From Saprospiraceae bacterium (GTDB lineage: Bacteria; Bacteroidota; Bacteroidia; Chitinophagales; Saprospiraceae), in NCBI GenBank assembly GCA_024103005.1, contig JAGFJA010000047.1, forward strand, positions 117,787-181,786: a DNA stretch of 64,000 nucleotides, in the 5' to 3' direction. Below, one piece after another: positions 8,987 through 16,239 of the stretch; the first letter of the stretch is position 1; each line of letters opens with the position of its first letter. A program made the translations under genes and the position numbers. The notes below the pieces were generated by a model. It worked only from the letters and a program-made list of their open reading frames with translations, did not search any database and was not told the DNA's origin.

Positions 8987-9573
8987 AAAATATCATCAAT
9001 ATAATATCGATACTTATAGGTATATGGTTCATTTCATTCAATTTCAATGAATGGCTGTGCCTAACAATGCAACGACACCAACTCATACAACTCCCGGCAA
9101 TGCTTTTGATTGGATTTATGACAGGATATACATATAGAAAAAATATCAAACCGGATCAGACTATAACAATTTGCATATTAATTTTGACCATATTTTCAAT
9201 TATATTCTGGATGATACCCCGCTCAATTGATCTGGCGGTCATCAATGAAAAATTTAATCGCATCATGCACTTCAATATGCTTATAGCCGGATTTTTCCTC
9301 TATCCCGTCCTTTCCAAAACAGTTCCTGAAATTAAAATTGTCTTCCTGGGCATGATGGCCTCAATGTTAATGGCAGGAGGCATTACACTTAAAACATACA
9401 ATTTGCTGCTTTGCAGTTCATTCACCATTGAGCAGCAAAAGCAAACAGGTCTGATCCTCATCCTGGTTGGCATTACATTATACTTTTTTACGATATTTAT
9501 ATTTCTGCGGGGATTAAAACCGGAAGAACTTAAAGAAAAAGTCAATTTAAACGATAGTATTCATACTCAATGA
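8971..9573 (+). CDS. Polytopic membrane protein of the NO-reductase operon (orf1-like)
   Basis: 200 residues with about six predicted membrane helices and a charged C-terminal tail. Notable residues are RHQLIQLPAML near residue 35, MIPRSID near 80 and a conserved-looking His around residue 99. The start at 8971 lies inside the SCO gene, giving a 16-base overlap. The position after subunit II, subunit I and SenC matches the membrane protein orf1 of norSY-senC-orf1 clusters. A role in copper or heme assembly of the reductase is inferred from context only. Confidence 0.75.
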   Translation: MHKSLKNIINIISILIGIWFISFNFNEWLCLTMQRHQLIQLPAMLLIGFMTGYTYRKNIKPDQTITICILILTIFSIIFWMIPRSIDLAVINEKFNRIMHFNMLIAGFFLYPVLSKTVPEIKIVFLGMMASMLMAGGITLKTYNLLLCSSFTIEQQKQTGLILILVGITLYFFTIFIFLRGLKPEELKEKVNLNDSIHTQ

Positions 9574-9727
9574 AATAAGTATAACAATTTAAAGATAAAA
9601 ATCAACATACATCATTTACATGACAAGTGACAAAATTGACCACCCGCAGTACTTTATTACAACCAGAAATTTGTGTCTATTTTGAATTAGTCTAATATAA
9701 AATAATTTTAAAATAATTGAAGATAAA

Positions 9728-9759
9728 TTTGTCTTAATTTAAAAATAGCTTTATCTTTG
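9728..9759 (+). promoter_or_regulatory. Strong Bacteroidota promoter inside the NO locus
   Basis: TTTG at 9728-9731, spacer of 20, TATCTTTG at 9752-9759. Both boxes match consensus. It points at the small ORF starting 9781 and shows that a separate transcription unit begins here. Confidence 0.7.
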
Positions 9760-9780
9760 CGGCCGTTAAATAAAGTAGAG

Positions 9781-10077
9781 ATGTTTACCTGTACATCCGA
9801 TTTCTTAGCCGATTTGAATAATTCTAATGCCGAAAGGCAAGTAAATATATATTGTGGCGACAATAGAATATCGCATAAAAATACTCCCGGATCAATTGAC
9901 TTCTTACCCCACTCTTTTAAATTTTTCTTTGATGCCTTTACTGGCATTAAATTCAACTATAAAGTAAATTTTCTGTTAACTTCCCTGGTACAGATTCCTT
10001 TTTTCCTTAAAAAATCGGAGAAAAGGAACTTATCAATCTACAATCCAGGAACTATCCGCCCTTCAAATTTATTATAA
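9781..10077 (+). CDS. Hypothetical small protein
   Basis: 98-residue ORF starting at ATG 9781. The longer version from 9757 would begin inside the -7 box and is rejected. The composition is aromatic-rich with three cysteines (residues 4, 26 and none in a CxxC), and there is no clear signal peptide or membrane helix. I do not recognise the family. The case for it is the consensus promoter 21 bases upstream and its length. The overlapping minus-strand ORF has no such promoter. Confidence 0.4.
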   Translation: MFTCTSDFLADLNNSNAERQVNIYCGDNRISHKNTPGSIDFLPHSFKFFFDAFTGIKFNYKVNFLLTSLVQIPFFLKKSEKRNLSIYNPGTIRPSNLL

Positions 10078-10158
10078 ATACTAAATTGTAAGAAGGTAAA
10101 AAATATTAGAATATCCGTAAACTATTATCATTTTCATTAAATAAAATTCAATTGTATT

Positions 10159-10395
10159 ATGGAACAAAAAGATATCTGGTTAGAATCGCTGATTACAGCA
10201 ACACCTCAGGAAGGAAGAGAACTGGCGATTAAAATGTCAAGAAAGTCAATTGCAGCCATTCAGACTGATCCTGAAGTCAGAAAATCTCTCAGATCAGATT
10301 ATGCGACGGACACAAAACAGTTAATAGCATCAGCTAATGTGATAGCAATTGATTTTCAAACTATTGCAATGGCCAATAATTACTGGAGAGATTAA
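10159..10395 (+). CDS. Hypothetical small soluble protein
   Basis: 78 residues, hydrophilic and mostly helical by composition, starting MEQKDIWLESLITATPQEGR. No signal peptide, cysteines or known motif. It sits between the NO-reductase operon and the methyltransferase/RIC genes on the same strand, with 80 bases upstream lacking a good -7 box. It may be co-transcribed with the preceding small ORF. Function unknown. Confidence 0.55.
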   Translation: MEQKDIWLESLITATPQEGRELAIKMSRKSIAAIQTDPEVRKSLRSDYATDTKQLIASANVIAIDFQTIAMANNYWRD

Positions 10396-10679
10396 ATCGA
10401 CCTTTCCGGTGAATTAACTCAAACAAAAAGATGAAAAGAGGGATAATTGTTTCTAAGGCTATTTCTCTCCGGAAATTAAATAAAATTCAGAAAAATAACA
10501 ATTGATTGAGTGGCAAATAAAACTAAATAACTGAATGTTTATTTGGTTGAAAATTCTTACAGGCGATTATTTATCAGGACAACGAAAAGATAATTCTGCT
10601 AAAAAGAAATACAACCAATCTAAATTAAATTATAGGTAAAATGTTCAGTTTCTATTATTTACCATTTAAAATACACAAA

Positions 10680-11450
10680 ATGAAAGTCAACGATTTTTCC
10701 AAAGCTCAGGGTCACTGGATTTTAGCCCGAATGGGGAAAAGAGTGCTCCGACCAGGTGGAAAAGAAATGACAAAAAAATTAATTTCAGCGCTTAATATAT
10801 CGAAAAATGACGATATAGTAGAGTTTGCTCCAGGTCTTGGATACACTGCATCTCTGGCACTAAGCAGCAATCCGAAATCTTATGTAGGAGTTGATTCAGA
10901 TGAAGAAGCAATAGCTGAACTGGAACATAAAATTCACGGACCCAACATCCGTTTTGTCAATCGAAATGCATCAAATACTCCGTTACTGAATGAAACAAAG
11001 GACAAGGTATATGGCGAAGCTATACTTACCATGCATGCTGATCATCGTAAGCTTGAGATCATAAGAGAAGCCCATCGTATTTTGAAAAAAGGAGGCCTAT
11101 ATGCCATCCACGAGTTGGGATTGGATGATGTTGATCAGGAATTGAAGAACAAAATTCAGAAAGAACTGGCTCTTGCCATCAAAGTAAACGCCAAACCACT
11201 CACTCAGGAAGAATGGAGAGAATTACTGGAGCATGAGGGATTTAAGGTTAAAAATTTTTTTATCAACGAAATGCTCCTCCTGGAAATTAAAAGACTCATA
11301 GATGATGAAGGATTCTTCAGGTTTTTAAGAATAGGTATGAACATCCTTTTACACCCTAAAGCCAGAACCAGAATCCTCGAAATGAGAAAAATTTTCAGAA
11401 AGTATCAACATCATATGAATGCCATTGTTATAATAGCTGAAAAGAATTAA
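10680..11450 (+). CDS. Class I SAM-dependent methyltransferase
   Basis: 256-residue Rossmann methyltransferase. Motif I is VEFAPGLGYTASLAL, followed by the acidic YVGVDSDEEAI and the post-motif region ILKKGGLYAIHEL. I choose ATG 10680 (MKVNDFSKAQGHWILARMG). An upstream ATG at 10640 adds 13 unlike residues. The substrate is not evident. It lies 21 bases before the RIC gene, so the two are probably co-transcribed, which hints at a job in recovery from NO or redox stress. Confidence 0.85.
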   Translation: MKVNDFSKAQGHWILARMGKRVLRPGGKEMTKKLISALNISKNDDIVEFAPGLGYTASLALSSNPKSYVGVDSDEEAIAELEHKIHGPNIRFVNRNASNTPLLNETKDKVYGEAILTMHADHRKLEIIREAHRILKKGGLYAIHELGLDDVDQELKNKIQKELALAIKVNAKPLTQEEWRELLEHEGFKVKNFFINEMLLLEIKRLIDDEGFFRFLRIGMNILLHPKARTRILEMRKIFRKYQHHMNAIVIIAEKN

Positions 11451-11471
11451 TATATTATAAATAAAACTATT

Positions 11472-12197
11472 ATGAATATTACAAAAGATAGTGTAATTGG
11501 TGAACTGGTAGCCCAAGACTACAGGACAGCTTCTGTTTTCAAAAAACACAAAATAGATTTTTGTTGTCAGGGACATCGAAGCATTGATGACGCTTGTAAA
11601 AATGAAGACTTATCAAGTGACAAACTTATCTCTCAATTAGAAGAAGCAATCACTCAAAGTAGCGGGACCAACACAGATTTTGCGTCCTGGCCGCTAGACC
11701 TCCTTGCTGATTATGTTGAGAAAAAACACCACCGTTATGTTGAATCAAAAATCCCTGAAATCATCCCATTTCTTGACAAGATAGTAAGGGTACATGGTGA
11801 CAGACATCCCGAATTGCTTGAAATAGCGCAACTTTTTAAAGAATCAGCAGGCGAGTTGAGCGCACATATGAAAAAAGAAGAACTTATTCTTTTTCCGGCG
11901 ATTAGAAAATTAGTACAATCCCATCATTCTGGAACAAGTTTTGAATCACCCATGGGATCTATCAAGAATCCCATCGAGACTATGATGCATGAACATGATG
12001 GTGAAGGTGAGCGATTCCGCAGAATTGCTGAATTGAGTGACAACTATACACCTCCCGCTGATGGATGTACAACTTATCGAGTTACATTTTCTATGCTGAA
12101 AGAATTTGAAGATGACTTACATTTGCATATACATTTAGAAAACAATATTCTGTTCCCTAAATCTATTGCGTTAGAAGAATCGTTATTAACTGTTTAA
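11472..12197 (+). CDS. Iron-sulfur cluster repair di-iron protein (RIC/ScdA/YtfE family)
   Basis: 241 residues with the two-domain layout of RIC proteins. An N-terminal ScdA_N domain contains DFCCQGHRS at residues 29-37. The hemerythrin-like di-iron domain supplies ligands in KKHHRYVE, HMKKEEL, MHEHDGEGE and HIHLENNILF. These proteins repair Fe-S clusters damaged by NO or peroxide and are classic members of NO-response regulons. The gene sits between the methyltransferase and azurin genes with short spacers, suggesting one transcript. Confidence 0.94.
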   Translation: MNITKDSVIGELVAQDYRTASVFKKHKIDFCCQGHRSIDDACKNEDLSSDKLISQLEEAITQSSGTNTDFASWPLDLLADYVEKKHHRYVESKIPEIIPFLDKIVRVHGDRHPELLEIAQLFKESAGELSAHMKKEELILFPAIRKLVQSHHSGTSFESPMGSIKNPIETMMHEHDGEGERFRRIAELSDNYTPPADGCTTYRVTFSMLKEFEDDLHLHIHLENNILFPKSIALEESLLTV

Positions 12198-12228
12198 TTA
12201 TAAATTATTTAACAAAATCGAATTTAAA

Positions 12229-12744
12229 ATGAAAAAATCAATTTTCTTATTTGCTTTAGCTACATTGTTCTTTGCTTCTTGTGGCAATAATGCATCTACT
12301 TCTGACAGTTCCGCTACAGAAAGCACTGATACTGAAATGACCGAAGAAGCTCCTGCAGCTGCTGAAGATGAAGCGATTGTTACGATCAAGGGTGACGATG
12401 CGATGAAATATGATATTACTGAAATCAAAGTAAAGGAAGGTCAGACTGTCAGCTTAACTTTAGTACATACCGGAAAAGCTCCTGTTGCTGCAATGGGACA
12501 CAACTGGGTATTGCTTAAGCAAGGCGTTGATATGGAAAAATTTGCCACAGCAGCCATCAATGCTAAAGATAATGATTACATACCTAAAGATATGGAAGGT
12601 GACGTCATCGCCCATACTAAAACTATTGGTGGTGGTGAAACAACAGACATTGAGTTTACAGCTCCTGCTAAGGGAACTTATGACTTCCTTTGCTCTTTCC
12701 CAGGTCACCATGCGACTATGAAAGGCAAATTTATCGTAGAATAA
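12229..12744 (+). CDS. Azurin, membrane-anchored lipoprotein form
   Basis: 171-residue blue copper protein. A lipoprotein signal with lipobox FASC (Cys18) is followed by a Ser/Thr/Glu/Ala-rich linker (19-48) and an azurin domain. Type 1 copper ligands are visible: His91 in MGHNW, then Cys155, His160 and Met164 in CSFPGHHATM. Azurins carry single electrons in the periplasm and are known donors to denitrification enzymes. Here the likely acceptor is the CuA subunit at 6239. Lipid anchoring with a flexible linker would keep it at a membrane surface. It is followed by two tandem hairpins ending in a T-run. Confidence 0.93.
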   Translation: MKKSIFLFALATLFFASCGNNASTSDSSATESTDTEMTEEAPAAAEDEAIVTIKGDDAMKYDITEIKVKEGQTVSLTLVHTGKAPVAAMGHNWVLLKQGVDMEKFATAAINAKDNDYIPKDMEGDVIAHTKTIGGGETTDIEFTAPAKGTYDFLCSFPGHHATMKGKFIVE

Positions 12745-12770
12745 GCAGATTAGCTTTATTCCTACCAAAG

Positions 12771-12875
12771 CCGGCTGATTCAGAATCAACCGGATTATAA
12801 AAGCGGAGGCCTATATTCAGGCATTGTGATACATATTTTCACAAATTCTGAATCTGCGCCTACCGCTTTTTATTT
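12771..12875 (+). terminator. Tandem hairpins and terminator after azurin
   Basis: Hairpin one (12771-12793) pairs CCGGCTGATTC with GAATCAACCGG, one mismatch. Hairpin two spans about 12800-12869: AAAGCGG and CCGCTTT form the base, with further pairing arms GGC/GCC, ATTCAG/CTGAAT and TTGTGA/TCACAA inside, followed by T-rich DNA. The last arms overlap an ORF extension that I reject. Confidence 0.7.
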
Positions 12876-12921
12876 TTATATAATTCCCAAAACTATAAAA
12901 AACCGTAGCTGTTATTTTGAT

Positions 12922-13266
12922 ATGATAAAGATAAAAAGAATATATGACACACCTCTGGCTGAAGATGGCTTTAGAGTGCTGGTTGACAGGCTATGGCCGA
13001 GAGGAATCAGTAAAGAGAAAGCCTCCGTCAATGAATGGTTAAAAGATATAGGCCCATCCAATGAATTGAGGAAATGGTTTGGTCATCAACCTGAATTATT
13101 CCCTGAATTTGCACAAAAATATAAGACCGAACTCAACTCAAAGATGGACTTACTGCATTACCTGAAAAATATTTCTGATAAAGAAAACCTGACACTTGTC
13201 TATTCAGCAAAAGACGAATTTCATAATCAAGCAGAAGTAATTTTACAGGTCCTTAATTCTCTTTAG
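12922..13266 (+). CDS. DUF488 family protein
   Basis: 114 residues, starting MIKIKRIYDTPLAEDGFRVL, with the DUF488 signatures VDRLWPRG and WFGHQPELF. I choose ATG 12922. The 32-codon upstream extension would be read from inside the azurin terminator stem and has no family similarity. DUF488 proteins are small cytosolic proteins of unknown biochemical function. Its place between azurin and the DoxX-like gene suggests it belongs to the stress locus, but that is only context. Confidence 0.87.
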   Translation: MIKIKRIYDTPLAEDGFRVLVDRLWPRGISKEKASVNEWLKDIGPSNELRKWFGHQPELFPEFAQKYKTELNSKMDLLHYLKNISDKENLTLVYSAKDEFHNQAEVILQVLNSL

Positions 13267-13402
13267 CCACATCCGTTTCTGCTAATAGAAATAAATTGAT
13301 TTTATAAGCCTGATTCTTACCAATTTCAGGTGCTTAAATTACATACTCTTTAGCGAATCTTAGGCCATTAACCACCATATTTAAAAAAAAATTGCAATTT
13401 TT

Positions 13403-13430
13403 GTAACCTTTTCCAACCTTATCCTCTCTA
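13403..13430 (+). promoter_or_regulatory. Candidate ECF-type promoter upstream of the DoxX-like and sigma genes
   Basis: GTAACC at 13403-13408 and CTCTCTA at 13424-13430, spacer 15. GTAAC followed about 16 bases later by a C/T-rich -10 resembles ECF promoters. No TAnnTTTG box is seen before this transcript, so autoregulation by the ECF factor at 13858 is possible. Confidence 0.3.
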
Positions 13431-13457
13431 AGATTATAGAACTAAATATTTAATAAA

Positions 13458-13838
13458 ATGGAAAAGACAAGTAATAATGCAGCTTTAAATCAAACCTTTA
13501 ACTTATTAAAATTTACCTTTGTAATCGTGCCGATTGTAGCCGGTTTAGATAAATTTTTAAATTTACTGACAAACTGGGAACAGTACATTAATCCATCTTT
13601 TGAAAGCATCCTTCCCTTTGCCGGTACAACTTTTATGATGGTTTGCGGTGTTATTGAAATCATTGCCGGAATCATCGTATGGAAAAAACCTGATATCGGC
13701 GGACTCATTGTGGCAGGATGGTTGACTCTTATTGCCTTAAGTCTATTACTCGGATGGAATTATGTGGATGTTGCTGTCAGGGACTTAGTTATGGCGATTG
13801 CAGCCTTTTCAATGGCCAGATTTGCAAAAGAGGTATAA
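13458..13838 (+). CDS. DoxX-like four-helix membrane protein
   Basis: 126 residues with four predicted helices (about 18-35, 50-72, 80-98 and 103-122), a layout like DoxX/DUF417-type proteins. No cofactor motif is visible. It starts 19 bases before the ECF sigma gene and both probably share one transcript. In that position it may sense envelope or redox state for the sigma factor, although it does not resemble a known anti-sigma protein. Function uncertain. Confidence 0.72.
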   Translation: MEKTSNNAALNQTFNLLKFTFVIVPIVAGLDKFLNLLTNWEQYINPSFESILPFAGTTFMMVCGVIEIIAGIIVWKKPDIGGLIVAGWLTLIALSLLLGWNYVDVAVRDLVMAIAAFSMARFAKEV

Positions 13839-13857
13839 TAAAAAATATGTGTGATAA

Positions 13858-14505
13858 ATGGAACAAATAGAAGTTTATAATGAAATTGACATCATTTACC
13901 GGATAATCCAGGGCGACAAAAAACTTTATGAATTAATTGTGCGCAAATACAATCCGATCTTGTATAAAATAGGAAGATCCTATAACTATAATTTAGAGGA
14001 TACTCAGGACCTGATGCAAGATACCTTTATAGATGCGTACAAAAACCTCAGTCAGTTTGAAGGTAAGTCAAATTTTAAAACATGGATTATCCGGATAATG
14101 ATGAATAATTGTTATCGAAAACGAGAAAAACTCAGCTATAAAAATGAAATCATGCAAGAAATAAACGAACAATCAAATCCACTCTTTTCAAGCAAAAGTA
14201 ACAGCCCTGAACAACTGGTTCAAAACATGGAAATCGGAAATATCATTGAAACGGCCCTGTCTAAATTGCCTGATGAATACAGAATTGTATTTTCATTAAG
14301 GGAAATTAATCATCTAAGTGTTGCCGAAACGTCTTCCTTGCTAAATATTTCAGAATCCAATGTAAAAATTCGGTTAAACCGCGCAAAAAAAATGTTACGT
14401 GATGAAATAGAGAATTCATACCCGGTAAATGAATTATTCGAATTTAACCTGATTTATTGTGATGCCATGGTGAATAGAGTAATGAATGCCATTGATAAGC
14501 TGTGA
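13858..14505 (+). CDS. ECF-family RNA polymerase sigma factor
   Basis: 215 residues. Region 2 (about 12-85) includes DLMQDTFIDAYKNLSQFEGK and WIIRIMMNNCYRKR. Region 4 (about 138-185) includes LPDEYRIVFSLREI and the helix-turn-helix SVAETSSLLNISESNVKIRL. A C-terminal tail of about 30 residues (LFEFNLIYCDAMVNRV) carries a cysteine. No recognisable anti-sigma gene adjoins it, so activity may be set by transcription or by the tail. The next gene begins 4 bases after its stop. It may direct transcription of part of the NO locus, an inference from linkage. Confidence 0.92.
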   Translation: MEQIEVYNEIDIIYRIIQGDKKLYELIVRKYNPILYKIGRSYNYNLEDTQDLMQDTFIDAYKNLSQFEGKSNFKTWIIRIMMNNCYRKREKLSYKNEIMQEINEQSNPLFSSKSNSPEQLVQNMEIGNIIETALSKLPDEYRIVFSLREINHLSVAETSSLLNISESNVKIRLNRAKKMLRDEIENSYPVNELFEFNLIYCDAMVNRVMNAIDKL

Positions 14506-14509
14506 TAAA

Positions 14510-15151
14510 ATGTTAAAAACTATTTCCATCAATTCGAATGCCGCGTCTTCAATAGAACAAAAGCAAGGTTCCGAACCCAAACCATATTCTGATAAAAATG
14601 AAAAAATCAATAAGATAGCATTTCATTTTTCTCAGATTATGGAGACGCTCGGACTTGACCTGGAGGATGACAGCCTGAAGGACACCCCAGAGCGGGTAGC
14701 AAAAATGTTTGTAAATGAGACATTCAGTGGTCTGAATCCTGAAAACAAGCCTAGTATAAGTTTGTTTGAAAATAAATACCACTATCACGAGATGCTGGTC
14801 GAAAAAGATATTACCCTATATTCCTGCTGTGAACATCACTTTGTTCCGATTATTGGAAAGGTTCATGTAGCCTATTATCCGGGTAAGCATGTAATCGGAC
14901 TATCTAAAATAAATAGGATTGTACAGTATTATGCACACCGGCCGCAAGTTCAGGAGAGGTTGACTATCCAGATTGCTGATGCCATAAAGGAAATACTAAT
15001 GCACGATGATGTTGCCGTAATTATTGAGGCGGATCACCTTTGTGTGGCTTCCAGAGGAATAAAAGATACCAACAGCAAGACGACGACTTCATCTTTTTCA
15101 GGTAAATTTAAAACTGATTTTGCAAAAAAGGAGTTTATTTCATATATTTGA
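14510..15151 (+). CDS. folE: GTP cyclohydrolase I (copy A, in the NO/ECF operon)
   Basis: 213 residues. It converts GTP to 7,8-dihydroneopterin triphosphate, the first step to folate and biopterin. The zinc and active-site motif reads YSCCEHHFVP, with the third zinc ligand in HLCVASRG and the catalytic QERLT segment present. I choose ATG 14510; the ORF extends to 14486 inside the sigma gene. It differs clearly from the copy at 31253 ([18 protein letters not shown]) and has a longer N-terminus. It follows the sigma gene by 4 bases and precedes the flavin reductase by 13, so its expression is tied to that operon. Confidence 0.93.
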   Translation: MLKTISINSNAASSIEQKQGSEPKPYSDKNEKINKIAFHFSQIMETLGLDLEDDSLKDTPERVAKMFVNETFSGLNPENKPSISLFENKYHYHEMLVEKDITLYSCCEHHFVPIIGKVHVAYYPGKHVIGLSKINRIVQYYAHRPQVQERLTIQIADAIKEILMHDDVAVIIEADHLCVASRGIKDTNSKTTTSSFSGKFKTDFAKKEFISYI

Positions 15152-15164
15152 AAAAAATAGTATA

Positions 15165-15833
15165 ATGAGCAACTTAGTTAAAATAACATCAATAGAACCA
15201 ATTACCCATGATGTTTACCGCATCCGAGCTGAAAAACCTGACGGTATCGAATATCGACCGGGACAAGCAGTGGACATTTCGCTGAATAAAGAAGGATGGA
15301 ATGATGAAATCAGGACTTTTACTTTTACATCAATCCCAAGTGATGATTTTATAGAATTTACCATAAAAACTTATCCCGGACACAATGGAGTAACCAACCA
15401 GATTAGATCTTTAAAAGCCGGAGATGAAATATATCTTTATGACATCTATGGAGACATTGAATATAAAGGTGAAGGGGTTTTTATAGCCGGTGGCGCCGGA
15501 ATTACTCCTTTCATAGCTATATTAAAAAAACTGGAGAAAGAAAACCAAATCGGAAATAATAAATTGATTTTTGCAAACAAATCAAAGGCTGACATAATTG
15601 ATGCATCTAAATTCGATAAATTACTTGGCAGCCAATTTATCAATGTTCTTTCTGATGAAAATATCCCTGGATTTGAACATGGGTTTATTACACCTGAAAT
15701 AATCAAAAAACATTCGTCGGATTTAAATCAATATTTTTACCTGTGCGGACCGCCTCCTATGATGGATGCTGTATTGAAGCACCTTGCTTCACTTGGGGTA
15801 AAGGAAGAAAATATCGTAAAAGAAGGTTTTTAA
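15165..15833 (+). CDS. FAD/NAD(P)H-binding oxidoreductase (ferredoxin reductase-like)
   Basis: 222 residues. The FAD-binding barrel carries RPGQAVDISL and RTFTFTS, and the NAD-binding domain carries GGAGITPFIA and CGPPPMM. This is the flavin reductase module found in ferredoxin reductases and flavohemoglobins, without a globin or iron-sulfur domain attached. It would move electrons from NAD(P)H to an unknown partner. Start ATG 15165 is chosen; the 15-codon extension overlaps folE. It is the last gene of the putative ECF operon. Confidence 0.9.
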   Translation: MSNLVKITSIEPITHDVYRIRAEKPDGIEYRPGQAVDISLNKEGWNDEIRTFTFTSIPSDDFIEFTIKTYPGHNGVTNQIRSLKAGDEIYLYDIYGDIEYKGEGVFIAGGAGITPFIAILKKLEKENQIGNNKLIFANKSKADIIDASKFDKLLGSQFINVLSDENIPGFEHGFITPEIIKKHSSDLNQYFYLCGPPPMMDAVLKHLASLGVKEENIVKEGF

Positions 15834-16058
15834 TCAAAAATCTGATTAAGTTGACTTAAAATCAAATAAATTTTTTCATCCATTTTTAAGTCTGATCGGC
15901 ATTGATGCAAAATTCCGATTTATTAAGATAATACTTCCATCGGTATCTCGCTTTAACTTAAAAAAAAGTATTATTTGGAGCATTTTATGTTTGTGGTGGC
16001 TACGATATATGAAATTCGGCATTTAGCATAGCTTGATTCTTGAAAATAACTTCAATAA

Positions 16059-16089
16059 GATAGGTTTGTCAAAGAGAGACAAGCCTATC
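16059..16089. repeat. 12-bp hairpin in the purA upstream region
   Basis: GATAGGTTTGTC and GACAAGCCTATC pair with one G-U and a 7-base loop. It is 225 bases after the flavin reductase gene and not directly followed by a T-run, so it could be a weak terminator or a leader element. Confidence 0.5.
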
Positions 16090-16211
16090 GCAATTCATTT
16101 CGGATTTTTAAAATAAAAATATTTTTATACTATAATTAACTTGTAATCATATTGTTATAACATATTTTCTGAAAAGGCATTACTGATTTATTTTAAAATA
16201 ATATAATTTCT

Positions 16212-16219
16212 TACTTTTG
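16212..16219 (+). promoter_or_regulatory. -7 box of purA
   Basis: TACTTTTG fits TAnnTTTG, 20 bases before the ATG at 16240. Confidence 0.6.
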
Positions 16220-16239
16220 TTGTTCTATAAAAGCATGAC

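Larger units (their letters stand above)
15834..16239. other. Intergenic region upstream of purA
   Basis: 406 bp with no credible ORF. It holds a 12-bp inverted repeat (16059-16070 with 16078-16089) and the purA -7 box. The rest is AT-rich and unremarkable. Confidence 0.6.

Noticed and set aside
9708..9956. 82-codon minus-strand ORF opposite the small gene at 9781
   Set aside because: The consensus promoter in this segment points the other way and the ORF runs over it.
12826..12921. 32-codon N-terminal extension of the DUF488 protein
   Set aside because: It would start inside the azurin terminator stem and adds no family sequence; ATG 12922 gives the normal N-terminus.
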